Part shown: positions 8,497 through 17,355 of the stretch, piece by piece
Layout: each line of letters begins with the position of its first letter
Numbering within the stretch: the stretch's first letter is position 1
DNA from: Streptomyces sp. McG3
GTDB lineage: Bacteria > Actinomycetota > Actinomycetes > Streptomycetales > Streptomycetaceae
Direction of reading: 5' to 3'
Assembly (NCBI RefSeq): GCF_018619185.1
Contig: NZ_JAAXYC010000006.1
Span: 1-64,000, forward strand
DNA length: 64,000 nucleotides
Made by a program: the position numbers and the translations under genes
Notes under the pieces: model-generated
The model's input: the letters and a program-made list of their open reading frames with translations, nothing else
The model's database searches: none
What the model was told of the DNA's origin: nothing

Positions 8497-9657
8497 ATGA
8501 CTGCTCCCTCGCACGGTCAAGAGGTCGTCCCGAAGTTTCGGGGCCCTGCCACCACCGCACCCCTGGGGGTCGAGTTGAGTGAACGGGAAACATCGGTCCA
8601 CCCCGATACGCGACGCCGGGCCCCCGCCGCCCATGTGACGCTCGACGCGGTGGCGCGCGAGGCGGGCGTCTCGCTCGCCACCGCGTCCCGGGCGCTGAAC
8701 GGCACCACCCGGGTCCGCGACGATCTGCGCGGGCGGGTCCGCGCGGCGGCCGATCTCCTCGGCTACATCCCCAACGCCCACGCCCAGGCCCTAGCGAGCC
8801 CCGAGGGCAACCGTACGGTCGGACTGATCTGCCACGATGTCGGCGACCCCTACTTCGCGGGCATCGCCAGTGGAGTGATGCGCGCCGCCGCCGAGCAGGA
8901 CCTGCTGGTGATGCTGGCCTCCACCTTCCGTGAACCCGCCCGGGAGATCGCGTACGTCTCGATGCTGCGGGCCCAGCGGGCCCGGGCCATCCTGCTGATC
9001 GGCTCCGGCTTCCAGGACCGCGCCTGGGAGCGGGCGATGGACGCGGAGCTGGAGCCGTATGTCCGGGCGGGCGGCCGGGTCGCGGTGGTCAGCCGGCATC
9101 GGAGCATGCGGGTGGACACGGTGCAGCCGGAGAACCGGGCCGGGGCCGCAGCGCTCGCGGCCTCACTGGTGGCGCTGGGACACCGGGACTTCGCGGTGCT
9201 GAGCGGGCCGCCCGAACTGACCACGGTGGCCGACCGGTTGGCGGGGTTTCGCGAGGGGCTCGCCCGGGCGGGCATCACTCTGGAGCGGGTGGTGCGGGGC
9301 GCGTTCACCCGGGAGGGCGGACACGCGGCGGCGCGAGCACTGCTGGCCTCCGGGGGTTCGCGACCGACCTGTGTGTTCGCGGTGACCGACGTGATGGCCG
9401 TCGGCGCGCTCGCCGCGCTGCGGGAGGCCGGCGTACGCGTCCCCGATGACATGTCGCTCGCGGGGTTCGACGACATCCCCGTCGTACGTGAGGTGTCGCC
9501 GCCGCTGACCACGGTGGCGCTGCCGCTCACGGAGATGGGCGAGCAGGTGATCGCCCTCGCGTTGCGGACGCCGTCGGGGGCGGGACGCTCCCGGGTGCTG
9601 CGGATCGAGGGGAACGTGGTCCTGCGGGGCAGCACCGGTGCTCCGCCCGGGAGTTGA
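8497..9657 (+). CDS. LacI-family transcriptional regulator
   Basis: This protein of up to 386 residues has a LacI helix-turn-helix, VTLDAVAREAGVSLATASRA, followed by the hinge-like GYIPNAHAQALASP and a periplasmic-binding-protein-type effector domain (TVGLICHDVGDPYF to the end). The HTH begins near residue 47 rather than near the N-terminus as usual, so translation may really begin at a TTG near 8575. The ATG at 8497 has AAGGTG about 12 bases upstream. It is divergent from the NMT1-type importer, with palindromic operators in the gap and a matching one before the ThuA gene at 601. The effector is probably a sugar or sugar derivative. Confidence 0.9.
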   Translation: MTAPSHGQEVVPKFRGPATTAPLGVELSERETSVHPDTRRRAPAAHVTLDAVAREAGVSLATASRALNGTTRVRDDLRGRVRAAADLLGYIPNAHAQALASPEGNRTVGLICHDVGDPYFAGIASGVMRAAAEQDLLVMLASTFREPAREIAYVSMLRAQRARAILLIGSGFQDRAWERAMDAELEPYVRAGGRVAVVSRHRSMRVDTVQPENRAGAAALAASLVALGHRDFAVLSGPPELTTVADRLAGFREGLARAGITLERVVRGAFTREGGHAAARALLASGGSRPTCVFAVTDVMAVGALAALREAGVRVPDDMSLAGFDDIPVVREVSPPLTTVALPLTEMGEQVIALALRTPSGAGRSRVLRIEGNVVLRGSTGAPPGS

Positions 9658-9685
9658 GCACGGCACCACCTGCGGGGGGGGTGTG

Positions 9686-10270
9686 TCAGAGGGGGTGGTG
9701 ACCCTCCCGGTCGTCGATCTGGCGGACGAGTTCATGGGCGAGCGACTTGATGGTGTCGAGCCCGGCCCGGCCCCAGGGACGCGGCACGGTGTCGACGGCA
9801 CAGACGGTGCCCAGCGCGATGCCGGTGCGGTCGATCAGCGGCGCCCCGAGGTAGGAGCGGATGCCTATGTCGTCCACCACCGGATTGCCCGCGAAGCGCG
9901 GGTAGTCGCAGACGTCGTCCAGGACGAGGGCCTTGCGCCGGACGAGGACGTGCGGGCAGTAGCCGTGATCGCGGGCCATGTACCGGCTGCCGCGGTTGCT
10001 GCCCGCCGCGGCCGAACCGAGGTCCCGGCCACCGCGGTTGCCCGTCGGGGTGTGCAGTCCCGCGAAGAACTGCCGGTTCTCGTCGATGAAGTTGACCATC
10101 GAGAAGGGCGTGGCGGTGACTTCGGCCACCTTGTCGGCGAAGGCGTCGAAGTTGTCGTAGGAGGCGTCGGGGCGTTCGCCGAGATCCAGCTTGCGCAACC
10201 GCCGCGCGCGGGCCGGGCCGTGCCGGTCGGTGGGCGTCAGGAGCATCCGGCCGGTGGCGAACGATGTCAC
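9686..10270 (-). CDS. GAF-domain protein, fifth gene of the conservon
   Basis: This 194-residue protein consists mainly of a single GAF domain: MVNFIDENRQFFAGL, a YCPHVL segment and YLGAPLIDRTGIALGTVCAV are typical of soluble sensory GAF proteins. GTG 10270 overlaps the stop of the small GTPase gene in a GTGA junction, so it is translationally coupled to the conservon and probably works with it. Some Streptomyces conservons carry an extra gene after the GTPase (P450 or another sensor). No catalytic output domain is attached. Confidence 0.85.
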   Translation of the reverse strand: MTSFATGRMLLTPTDRHGPARARRLRKLDLGERPDASYDNFDAFADKVAEVTATPFSMVNFIDENRQFFAGLHTPTGNRGGRDLGSAAAGSNRGSRYMARDHGYCPHVLVRRKALVLDDVCDYPRFAGNPVVDDIGIRSYLGAPLIDRTGIALGTVCAVDTVPRPWGRAGLDTIKSLAHELVRQIDDREGHHPL

Positions 10271-10890
10271 GGGTGAGCTCCGAAGGTCTGCAGTGGGGCG
10301 GGCGCCGTGGTGGCGTTGATGAGGTGTTGTACGAGGGTGACGAGGGCGCCGGTGCCGGAGCTGGCGATCCGGGCGTCGCATAGGACGACGGGCACCTCGG
10401 GCCCGAGGTCGAGCGCGGCGCGGACCTCGTCCGGCTCGTAGCGGTAGGCGCCGTCGAACTCGTTGACGGCGACGATGAATCCGATGCCGCGCCGTTCGAA
10501 GAAGTCCACGGCGGCGAAGCATTCGGCGAGGCGCCGGGTGTCGGCCAGCACCACGGCCCCGAGCGCGCCCTGGGAGAGTTCGTCCCACATGAACCAGAAG
10601 CGTTCCTGGCCCGGTGTGCCGAACAGATAGAGCACGTGCTGCTCGGAGAGGGTGATGCGGCCGAAGTCCATGGCGACGGTGGTGGCCGTCTTGGACTCGA
10701 CGCCCTCCAGATTGTCCGTCCCCACACTGACCTGGGTCAGCAGTTCCTCGGTGCTCAGCGGGGCGATCTCGCTGACCGCGCCCACGAACGTCGTCTTGCC
10801 GACCCCGAATCCACCGGCGACCAGGACCTTGAGTGCCACGGGGAAGAACTCGGAGGTTCGGATGCGATCAGAGCTGTCGTCGTAAACCAT
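10267..10890 (-). CDS. cvnD: Conservon small GTP-binding protein (CvnD-like)
   Basis: This 207-residue GTPase of the MglA/Ras-like conservon class has a P-loop (VAGGFGVGKTTF), a switch II FGTPGQERFWFMWDEL and a guanine-specificity motif reading VNEFDGA, where classical GTPases have NKxD. In conservons this protein is the switch working with the roadblock, DUF742 and kinase-like partners at the membrane. The ATG at 10890 overlaps the end of the DUF742 gene by 23 bases. Confidence 0.92.
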   Translation of the reverse strand: MVYDDSSDRIRTSEFFPVALKVLVAGGFGVGKTTFVGAVSEIAPLSTEELLTQVSVGTDNLEGVESKTATTVAMDFGRITLSEQHVLYLFGTPGQERFWFMWDELSQGALGAVVLADTRRLAECFAAVDFFERRGIGFIVAVNEFDGAYRYEPDEVRAALDLGPEVPVVLCDARIASSGTGALVTLVQHLINATTAPAPLQTFGAHP

Positions 10891-11239
10891 CGAGCACTGC
10901 CTCCAGCAGGGATCGGTCGGTGGGCATGTCATGGAAGGCGGGAGCGTGCGCGGTGACCGCGCCACAGGCGACCAGGTCGGAGAGGATGACCTTGGCGACA
11001 ACCGCGGGCAGCCGGAGGTGCGCGGCGATCTCGGCGACGGACATCGGCCCTTCGCACATGCCGAGGGCCACGGTGTGCTCCGGGCCGAGCGGAATGTCCG
11101 GCTCGATGCCCGTGGCCATGATCAGGGACAGCAGGTCGAACGCGGTGGACGGCCGGGTTCGGCCGTTGCTGATCGTGTACGGGCGGATCAGCCGGCCGGC
11201 CGCGTCGTCGAGCAGGGGCCCGTCCTGCGGGGCCGGCAT
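10868..11239 (-). CDS. cvnC: Conservon DUF742 protein (CvnC-like)
   Basis: This 123-residue DUF742 protein starts with RLIRPYTISNGRTRPS and continues with a winged-helix-like region (PMSVAEIAAHLRLPAVVAKV) usual for CvnC proteins. The start is an ATG two bases after the end of the roadblock gene. It is expected to interact with the roadblock protein and GTPase of the same operon. Confidence 0.9.
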   Translation of the reverse strand: MPAPQDGPLLDDAAGRLIRPYTISNGRTRPSTAFDLLSLIMATGIEPDIPLGPEHTVALGMCEGPMSVAEIAAHLRLPAVVAKVILSDLVACGAVTAHAPAFHDMPTDRSLLEAVLDGLRRQL

Positions 11240-11241
11240 CC

Positions 11242-11676
11242 TCAGTGCCCCGGGGTGAACGGTGACCCGGCCGGCTGCCGCAGCGGGGTCGTCAGATAGG
11301 GGCGGACGCTCTTGACCAGCATCGCCATCTCGTAGCCGAGCACCGCGGCGTCCGCCTCGCGCCCCGAGAGGACGGCGAGACAGGTGCCGGATCCGGCGGT
11401 GGAGACGAACAGGAGCGTGGAGTCCAGCTCGACGACCACCTGCCGTACGTCCCCGTTGTCGCCGAAGCGTGCCCCGGCACTGCGGCCCAGCGAGTAGAGG
11501 CCGGCGGCCAGGGCCGCCATGTGGTCGGCACTGTCGGGGTCCATGCCGTGCACGGATTTCACCAGCCCGTCGGCGGAGAGCAGGACCGCGCTGCGTGTGT
11601 AGGGCACGCGTTGGACCAGTCCGCTCAGCAGCCAGTCCAGGTCCGAGACCTGACCGGACGGCATTTCGGTCGTCAT
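11242..11676 (-). CDS. cvnB: Roadblock/LC7-domain protein of the conservon (CvnB-like)
   Basis: This 144-residue roadblock/LC7 protein opens with DLDWLLSGLVQRVPYTRSAV, with the usual core up to AVLGYEMAMLVKSV. In conservons this dimeric protein is thought to regulate the GTPase, like MglB with MglA. The start ATG at 11676 overlaps the stop of the kinase-like gene (ATGA), which shows translational coupling. Confidence 0.92.
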   Translation of the reverse strand: MTTEMPSGQVSDLDWLLSGLVQRVPYTRSAVLLSADGLVKSVHGMDPDSADHMAALAAGLYSLGRSAGARFGDNGDVRQVVVELDSTLLFVSTAGSGTCLAVLSGREADAAVLGYEMAMLVKSVRPYLTTPLRQPAGSPFTPGH

Positions 11677-13817
11677 GGTGTCTGCTCCTTGAAGGTGACG
11701 TCTTTCCGGGGTTCCGGGACAACCCGGCCCGGCAGGAAGGTGTCGGCCGCGAGCGCTCCGGGCTCGCCCGGGTCGCGGTCGTGGGCGCTCTCGGCGTAGG
11801 TGCCGCGCCGGTACGCGGGGCTGTCGTGCGGGTACGCGTCGGGCGGGTAGCTGTCCGGTACGGGCAGGCCGGCCACGGGCAGTGCGTGGTCCGGCCGCGA
11901 CGCCCCGGCCGGGCCGGGGACGTCGGACCGGCCGGTGGCTCCGCGTACGGGAAGGGGCGAGAGGGACTCCAGCGCGGCGTCGAGGGCGGTCTGTCCCCCG
12001 GTCACCGTGCCTCCGGTGCCTCCGAATCCGCCGTCGGGGCTCTCTTCCCGGGCGGTCTGGGCCTCGGCGAGATCGACGCCGCGCCGGAAGGCCGCCATGA
12101 GGCCCGGGTCGTGCAGGGCGTGCTCGTCCTCGACGCGCGGGGCGGGTGCCTCGCGCAACTGCGGGACGAGGGATTCCTGGTTCGTCCGCTTGGGCAGTTC
12201 GGGCCGGGAGCGGGACGGATCCGGGCGGTCCTCGCGCTCGTGGGTGGCCGCCGGGGCGGGCCGGCCGTCGTGCTCGGGCGGAGAGGCGTGCGGCGTGGGG
12301 CGGTCGACGCGTTCGGCGCGCAGCGGGAGGGGCGGGGCGCCGCCCGCGGGCGGCTGCGGGCGATCGCTCCGCGGGTGGTCCCCCGCCGTGGACCGCGGGC
12401 TGCCGTTCGGCCCGTGGCCGGGCCCCTGGTGCGAGCCGTCCGTGGACGCCCGGGCGTCCGGATGCGCCGGCCGGGCCGTACCGCTCTGCGGCGGGGCGAC
12501 GGGTGTTCCGGCTTCGACGGGCGGCCGGTATACGGCTCCGGGGGGCGGCACGGGCACGGCGTCCGGTGGCTGCGGGGCGTCGGGGTCGGTCCCGAGCAGC
12601 GACTGCGGGAGGACCAGCACCGCCTGCGTACCGCCGTAGATGTTGCTCTGGAGGCGGACGGCGATGCCGTGGCGGCGGGCCAGGGCCGAGACGACGAACA
12701 GGCCGATCCGGCCGTCCTGGAGCAGGTGGGCGACGTTGACCTGGTCGGGGTCGGAGAGCAGGGCGTTCATCCGCTTCTGCTCGTGGTCCGGCATCCCCAG
12801 ACCGCGGTCCTCCACCTCCAGGGCGAGGCCGGCGGTGACGTGCTGGACGCGCAGCAGGACCTGGGTGTGCGGGGCGGAGAACACCGTGGCGTTCTCGACC
12901 AGCTCGGCCAGCAGGTGGATCACGTCGGCGACGGCGTGGCCGCGCAGGGTGCCGTCCATCGGCGGGACCAGCTTGACCCGCGGGTACTGCTCGACCTCGG
13001 CGATGGCCGAGCGGAGTACCTCGGTCATGGTGACCGGGTTGCTCCACTGCCGCCGGGAGACGGCCCCGCCGAGGACGGCGAGATTCTCCGCGTGGCGGCG
13101 GATCCGGGTGGCGAGATGGTCGACGTGGAAGAGGCCCTTGAGGAGGTCGGGGTCCTCGACCTCGTGCTCCAGCTCGTCGAGGATCTGGATCTCGCGGTGG
13201 ACGAGGGATTGCAGCCGTCGCGCGAGGTTGACGAAGACCTCGACCTTCTGTTCGTTGCCGGTGCTGCTGAAGAGCTGGGACGCCTGGACGACGGCGGCGA
13301 CGGCGGCTTCCTGGGCCCGCGCCATCTCCTGGCCGAGCAGGTCGAAGGCGTCGGCCCCGGGCACGGGGGGCCGCGCGGGCGGCCGGGCGGCGACGGCTTC
13401 CCTGTTGCGGAGCTGTTCCATCACCCGTTGCAGCTCGGCCTGGCCCTGGGCGCTGGCGCGCCGGAGCGCGAGGGCCCGGTCGAGCACCTGACCCGCGACG
13501 CGGTGGGCGCCGAGGTAGGCGGCCGCGACGGCGGCGACGGCGAGCGCGCCGGATCCGCCGAGCGCCGCCCAGAGGCTGGGCGAGGCCTCGACGGCTCCGG
13601 CACGGACGGTGAAGATGACGGCCGCGGCGCCGCTGAGCACCGCGGCGATGGCGGGGAGCAGTGCGGTCCGCAGCAGCTGGGGCCGTATGCGGGCGTCGGG
13701 GGGAGGCCCTGCGGCGCGCGGCCTGCTCGTGGCCGAGTGGGCGCGCGTGCCGGGGCGGCCGTGCCGCCCGCCTTCACGGCGGTCCGGTCGCGCGTCGGGT
13801 GCGCGAAGTTGAGACAT
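11673..13817 (-). CDS. cvnA: Conservon sensor-kinase-like membrane protein (CvnA-like)
   Basis: This protein of about 714 residues has two hydrophobic segments near the N-terminus (AAIAAVLSGAAAVIFTV; LAVAAVAAAYLGAH). A helical domain with FHVDHLATRIRRHAENLAVL follows, then an ATPase domain (VENATVFSAP; DRGLGMPDHE; GLFVVSALARRHGI). The final third is a long Pro/Arg/Gly-rich, probably disordered tail. ATG 13817 is preferred over the GTG at 13841 because GAGG sits eight bases before it. It heads the conservon of five coupled genes and is the likely membrane input module. Confidence 0.92.
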   Translation of the reverse strand: MSQLRAPDARPDRREGGRHGRPGTRAHSATSRPRAAGPPPDARIRPQLLRTALLPAIAAVLSGAAAVIFTVRAGAVEASPSLWAALGGSGALAVAAVAAAYLGAHRVAGQVLDRALALRRASAQGQAELQRVMEQLRNREAVAARPPARPPVPGADAFDLLGQEMARAQEAAVAAVVQASQLFSSTGNEQKVEVFVNLARRLQSLVHREIQILDELEHEVEDPDLLKGLFHVDHLATRIRRHAENLAVLGGAVSRRQWSNPVTMTEVLRSAIAEVEQYPRVKLVPPMDGTLRGHAVADVIHLLAELVENATVFSAPHTQVLLRVQHVTAGLALEVEDRGLGMPDHEQKRMNALLSDPDQVNVAHLLQDGRIGLFVVSALARRHGIAVRLQSNIYGGTQAVLVLPQSLLGTDPDAPQPPDAVPVPPPGAVYRPPVEAGTPVAPPQSGTARPAHPDARASTDGSHQGPGHGPNGSPRSTAGDHPRSDRPQPPAGGAPPLPLRAERVDRPTPHASPPEHDGRPAPAATHEREDRPDPSRSRPELPKRTNQESLVPQLREAPAPRVEDEHALHDPGLMAAFRRGVDLAEAQTAREESPDGGFGGTGGTVTGGQTALDAALESLSPLPVRGATGRSDVPGPAGASRPDHALPVAGLPVPDSYPPDAYPHDSPAYRRGTYAESAHDRDPGEPGALAADTFLPGRVVPEPRKDVTFKEQTP

Positions 13818-14242
13818 CAGCGTCCTCGGTACAGGGGGCACCGGGGATCGGCGGTCGTGCCGGCGTCCATGCGGTGGCCCCTACGGTGGTCGGTCAGGCG
13901 CGGGTCATCGGTCGGGCAGGCCCGAACGTTATGAGCCCACCGTTGATCACCGGGCACACACGGTAGTCGTCAATGACGTATGCGCGACGGGCAGTTGTCG
14001 AACTTGCCCGCCATCCGTCCCACTCTGGTATGACCTCTCGCACGCGCGCCCGATTGCGCCACCTTGACCCCGATTCGCCCCGGGGCGCTTCGGCAGGCCG
14101 CCCACATGCTGGACACTTCAGGCCCGCCGGGGCCGCACAAGGGGCACCCGTGCGGGGTTTACCCGCAGGTAGGGGACCACCCGACGGAGCGAGAGCGCAG
14201 CCGGTTACCATATGAGCGCCGCCTAGCTCGAAAGATAAACTT
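13818..14242. other. 425-base divergent intergenic region
   Basis: This region must carry the promoters of the conservon (leftward) and the GAPDH gene (rightward). I see no convincing coding frame, strong hairpin or operator. It is less GC-biased near 14200-14235, just ahead of the GAPDH start, where a promoter is plausible. Confidence 0.5.
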
Positions 14243-15688
14243 GTGACTGTCAATGACGACTCGTTCACCAACTGGATGCACCGCGAGGAGATCGCGGAGT
14301 CGATGATCCCGATCATCGGGAAGCTGCACCGCGAGCAGGACGTCAATGTCCTGCTGCACAGCCGCTCCCTGGTGAACAAGTCGGTGGTCAGCATCCTCAA
14401 GACGCACCGCTTCGCCCGGCAGATCGCGGGCGAGGAACTCTCGGTCACCGAGACGATGCCCTTCCTGAAGGCGCTGACGACGCTCGACCTCGGCCCCTCC
14501 CAGATCGACATAGGCATGCTGGCCGCGACGTACCGGGCCGACGGGCGCGGACTCTCCGTCGAGGAGTTCACCGCGGAGGCCGTCGCCGGGGCGACGGGCG
14601 ACAACAAGATCGAGCGCCGCGCTTCGCGTGACGTGGTGCTCTACGGGTTCGGCCGCATCGGCCGGCTCCTGGCCCGCCTGCTCATCGAGAAGGCCGGCTC
14701 GGGCAACGGCCTGCGCCTGCGGGCCATCGTCGTCCGCAGGGGCTCCGGCCAGGACATCGTCAAGCGCGCCTCGCTGCTGCGACGCGACTCGATCCACGGC
14801 CAGTTCCAGGGCACGATCACCGTCGACGAGGCGAACAGCAGGATCATCGCCAACGGCAACGAGATCCAGGTGATCTACTCCGACGACCCGAGAGAGGTCG
14901 ACTACACGGCGTACGGCATCAAGGACGCCATCCTGATCGACAACACCGGCCGGTGGCGCGACCGTGAGGGCCTCTCCCAGCACCTCCAGGCGGGCATCGC
15001 CAAGGTCGTGCTGACCGCACCGGGCAAGGGCGACGTCCCGAACATCGTGCACGGCGTCAACCACGACACGGTCAAGCCGGACGAGCGGATCCTGTCCTGC
15101 GCCTCCTGCACGACCAACGCGATCGTGCCGCCGCTGAAGGCGATGGCGGACGAGTACGGCGTGCTGCGCGGGCACGTGGAGACCGTCCACTCCTACACCA
15201 ACGACCAGAACCTGCTGGACAATTACCACAGCTCCGACCGCCGCGGCCGTTCGGCGGCGCTCAACATGGTCATCACCGAGACCGGTGCCGCCTCGGCCGT
15301 GGCGAAGGCGCTGCCCGACCTCGACGCCCCGATCACCGGCAGCTCCATCCGCGTCCCGGTGCCGGACGTCTCGATCGCGATCCTCAGCCTGCGGCTGGAG
15401 CGCGAGACCACCCGTGAAGAAGTCCTCGACTACCTCCGCAACGTGTCGCTGGCCTCGCCGCTCAAGCGTCAGATCGACTTCATCAGCGCGCCCGACGCGG
15501 TCTCCAGCGACTTCATCGGCTCGCGCCACGCCTCGATCGTCGACGCCGGCGCCACCAAGGTCGACGGCGACAACGCGATCCTCTACCTCTGGTACGACAA
15601 CGAGTTCGGCTACTCGTGCCAGGTGATCCGGGTCGTCCAGCACGTCTCCGGAGTGGAGTACCCGACGTACCCGGCCCCGGCGGTCTGA
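14243..15688 (+). CDS. gap: Glyceraldehyde-3-phosphate dehydrogenase, long form
   Basis: This 481-residue GAPDH catalyses the NAD(P)-dependent phosphorylating oxidation of glyceraldehyde 3-phosphate. The nucleotide fold begins with YGFGRIGR near residue 135, and the catalytic Cys is residue 289 in CASCTTNAI. HSYTNDQNLLD and the C-terminal WYDNEFGYSCQV match the family. It carries about 130 extra N-terminal residues compared with the usual 335-residue enzyme, a feature of a known actinobacterial paralogue group. The extension is helical, with no clear domain. It starts with GTG at 14243 and is monocistronic, with a strong terminator downstream. Streptomyces genomes carry several gap paralogues, so this need not be the main glycolytic one. 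Confidence 0.95.
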   Translation: MTVNDDSFTNWMHREEIAESMIPIIGKLHREQDVNVLLHSRSLVNKSVVSILKTHRFARQIAGEELSVTETMPFLKALTTLDLGPSQIDIGMLAATYRADGRGLSVEEFTAEAVAGATGDNKIERRASRDVVLYGFGRIGRLLARLLIEKAGSGNGLRLRAIVVRRGSGQDIVKRASLLRRDSIHGQFQGTITVDEANSRIIANGNEIQVIYSDDPREVDYTAYGIKDAILIDNTGRWRDREGLSQHLQAGIAKVVLTAPGKGDVPNIVHGVNHDTVKPDERILSCASCTTNAIVPPLKAMADEYGVLRGHVETVHSYTNDQNLLDNYHSSDRRGRSAALNMVITETGAASAVAKALPDLDAPITGSSIRVPVPDVSIAILSLRLERETTREEVLDYLRNVSLASPLKRQIDFISAPDAVSSDFIGSRHASIVDAGATKVDGDNAILYLWYDNEFGYSCQVIRVVQHVSGVEYPTYPAPAV

Positions 15689-15717
15689 CCCCGGCACGCT
15701 TCTGTGCGCGTACGTTC

Positions 15718-15750
15718 CCGGTGCCCGGCAGGCCTCCTGCCGGGCACCGG
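15718..15750. terminator. Strong bidirectional hairpin after the GAPDH gene
   Basis: A perfect 15-base stem (15718-15732 with 15736-15750) has a three-base loop. It lies between the GAPDH gene and a convergent SnoaL-like gene, and serves as a terminator for both. Confidence 0.75.
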
Positions 15751-15780
15751 GCGCATGGGCGGTGCGGGTGGACGGACCCC

Positions 15781-16272
15781 TCAGCGCGGGGCGGCCGGCT
15801 CCAGCCGTTCGGTCGGCCCTCCGAAGTCGAGGAAGGTGGCCCGCTCGGCGAGGAGCCACCGCCCTTCGACCTTGCGGAAGGTGTCCTCGTAGTGTCCGAC
15901 CTGGACGGGAAGGCGCGGCGGCAGCATCCCGCCGGCATGACCGTCCACGCGGTACGTCGTGAAGTACGTGCTCGCGCTCGCCGATGTCGCGGAGGTCAGG
16001 GTCACCAGGATGTTGGTGCACAGACGGCGGGAGAGCCGGTCGGCGGGGCGGCCGCCGAAGTAGGCGCGCAGGGCGTCCCTGCCCTCGATCCGCCGGTCCC
16101 CCTCGGCCCATGCCCAGACCCCGTCGGGGGTGAACAGCTCGGCCACCTCGCCGGGTTCACCCAGATCGAGCGTGTGGACGAACTCGACGACCAGCCGCTC
16201 GCAGGCTCGCTCGGCGATCAGACGGTCCAGCGGATCCAGTGGCTCCGGGGGATTCAGCGCATCGGTGTCCAT
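15781..16272 (-). CDS. SnoaL-like / nuclear transport factor 2 fold protein
   Basis: This 163-residue protein has the SnoaL-like/NTF2 cone fold pattern: an N-terminal helix (LDRLIAERACERLVVEFVHTLD), then ELFTPDGVWAW, an EGRDALRAYF segment, and a C-terminal beta sheet with VGHYEDTFRKVEGRWLLAER. Members include ring hydroxylase beta-like subunits, isomerases and uncharacterised proteins; the substrate cannot be assigned. AGGAAGAGG precedes the ATG. The SDR gene lies upstream on the same strand, separated by a hairpin. Confidence 0.85.
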   Translation of the reverse strand: MDTDALNPPEPLDPLDRLIAERACERLVVEFVHTLDLGEPGEVAELFTPDGVWAWAEGDRRIEGRDALRAYFGGRPADRLSRRLCTNILVTLTSATSASASTYFTTYRVDGHAGGMLPPRLPVQVGHYEDTFRKVEGRWLLAERATFLDFGGPTERLEPAAPR

Positions 16273-16294
16273 CGCCTCTTCCTATCAACGCGCC

Positions 16295-16328
16295 CCGGGG
16301 CCGCACGACCTGTTTTCGGCGGCCCCGG
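16295..16328 (-). terminator. Hairpin after the SDR gene
   Basis: A ten-base inverted repeat (16295-16304 with 16319-16328) lies just past the stop of the SDR gene on the minus strand and before the SnoaL-like start. It is a possible terminator or attenuating hairpin. Confidence 0.5.
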
Positions 16329-16334
16329 CACGCG

Positions 16335-17264
16335 TCACACGGCGTCGGCGTCGAGCCCGGTCAGCCGGGCCGACTCGTCCCACAACGCCCTTGCCATGAC
16401 CGGGTCCTGGGCGTGCCGCGACTTCCGGGCGGGCGCCGGGGCTCCCCTGGTCTCGCCCAGGCGGGCGGGGCCGTAGTAGGAGCCGCCCGGGGCATCCGGC
16501 AGCGTCGCCGCGTACAGCACGGGCAGAGCCCCCGCCGATGCCGGCTGGGTGTACAGACGCGAGGTGCGCTCCAGCCTCGCGGCCCAGTTCCGCCCGGCCA
16601 GACGCGGCCCGGCCTGACCCAACTCCGTCGCGGAGAGCCCGGGATGGGCCGCGAGCGCGACCAGGTCCCGTCCTGCGGCACGGGCCCGCCGGTCCAGCTC
16701 CTTCGTGAACAGCAGGTTGGCGAGCTTCGACTGGCCGTAGGCCCGCCACTTGCTGTACGCGCGCTCGGCGTTGAGGTCGCCGAGGTCGATTCGGCCGATA
16801 CGGTGGCCGAGCGAGGAGAGTGTCACCACACGCGCCGGGCCCCGCACCCCGAGGACGGGGAGCAGCCGGTTGGTCAACGCGAAGTGGCCCAGGTGATTGG
16901 TGCCGAACTGCATCTCGAAACCGTCCGCCGTACGGAGTGGCGGCAGCGCCATCACCCCGGCGTTGTTCACCAGGAGGTCGAGCCGCCCGTCGACCTCCTT
17001 CGCGATGACCTCCGCGGCCTCGGCCACACTGTTCAGATCGGCCAGATCGAGGCGGACGAGCCGGGCGTCCGAGCCGGGGGCGGCCCGGCGGACGGCGTGC
17101 ACGGCACGCCGACCGCGCTCCGGATCGCGGCACGCGAGAACGGTTCGCGCGCCGGAGCGGGCCAGCACGAGTGCGGTCACCGCACCGATGCCGCTGTTGG
17201 CGCCGGTGACCACGGCCGTGGAGCCGGAGAGGTCGGGCATGTCGTCAAGAGTCCAGGAGTGCAT
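16335..17264 (-). CDS. Short-chain dehydrogenase/reductase
   Basis: This 309-residue SDR shows the cofactor motif TGANSGIG, the acidic and Arg-rich positions after beta-2 (LACRDPERG) that favour NADP, NNAGVMAL, and the catalytic YGQSKLAN. It most resembles the retinol dehydrogenase/WW-domain oxidoreductase-like group, many of which are annotated only as SDR oxidoreductases. The start is the ATG at 17264, with GGAGG eight bases upstream, instead of the longer frame to 17309. Confidence 0.9.
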   Translation of the reverse strand: MHSWTLDDMPDLSGSTAVVTGANSGIGAVTALVLARSGARTVLACRDPERGRRAVHAVRRAAPGSDARLVRLDLADLNSVAEAAEVIAKEVDGRLDLLVNNAGVMALPPLRTADGFEMQFGTNHLGHFALTNRLLPVLGVRGPARVVTLSSLGHRIGRIDLGDLNAERAYSKWRAYGQSKLANLLFTKELDRRARAAGRDLVALAAHPGLSATELGQAGPRLAGRNWAARLERTSRLYTQPASAGALPVLYAATLPDAPGGSYYGPARLGETRGAPAPARKSRHAQDPVMARALWDESARLTGLDADAV

Positions 17265-17355
17265 GGGGCGCACCTCCCCCGTGCCGGCGTCGCCACACAT
17301 GAAAGGCACCCGCGGTACGGCCCGCCGGGGCAGGACTCCGCCGCACGGCCGGAGC

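Noticed and set aside
8378-8497. TPP riboswitch ahead of the NMT1/THI5-like importer
   Set aside because: The gap is only about 118 bases, is filled by operators, and lacks the conserved TPP-aptamer strings I would expect.
11469-13934. Large plus-strand frame across the conservon
   Set aside because: It is antisense to recognised conservon genes, with a Gly/Arg-rich low-complexity product typical of shadow frames in high-GC DNA.
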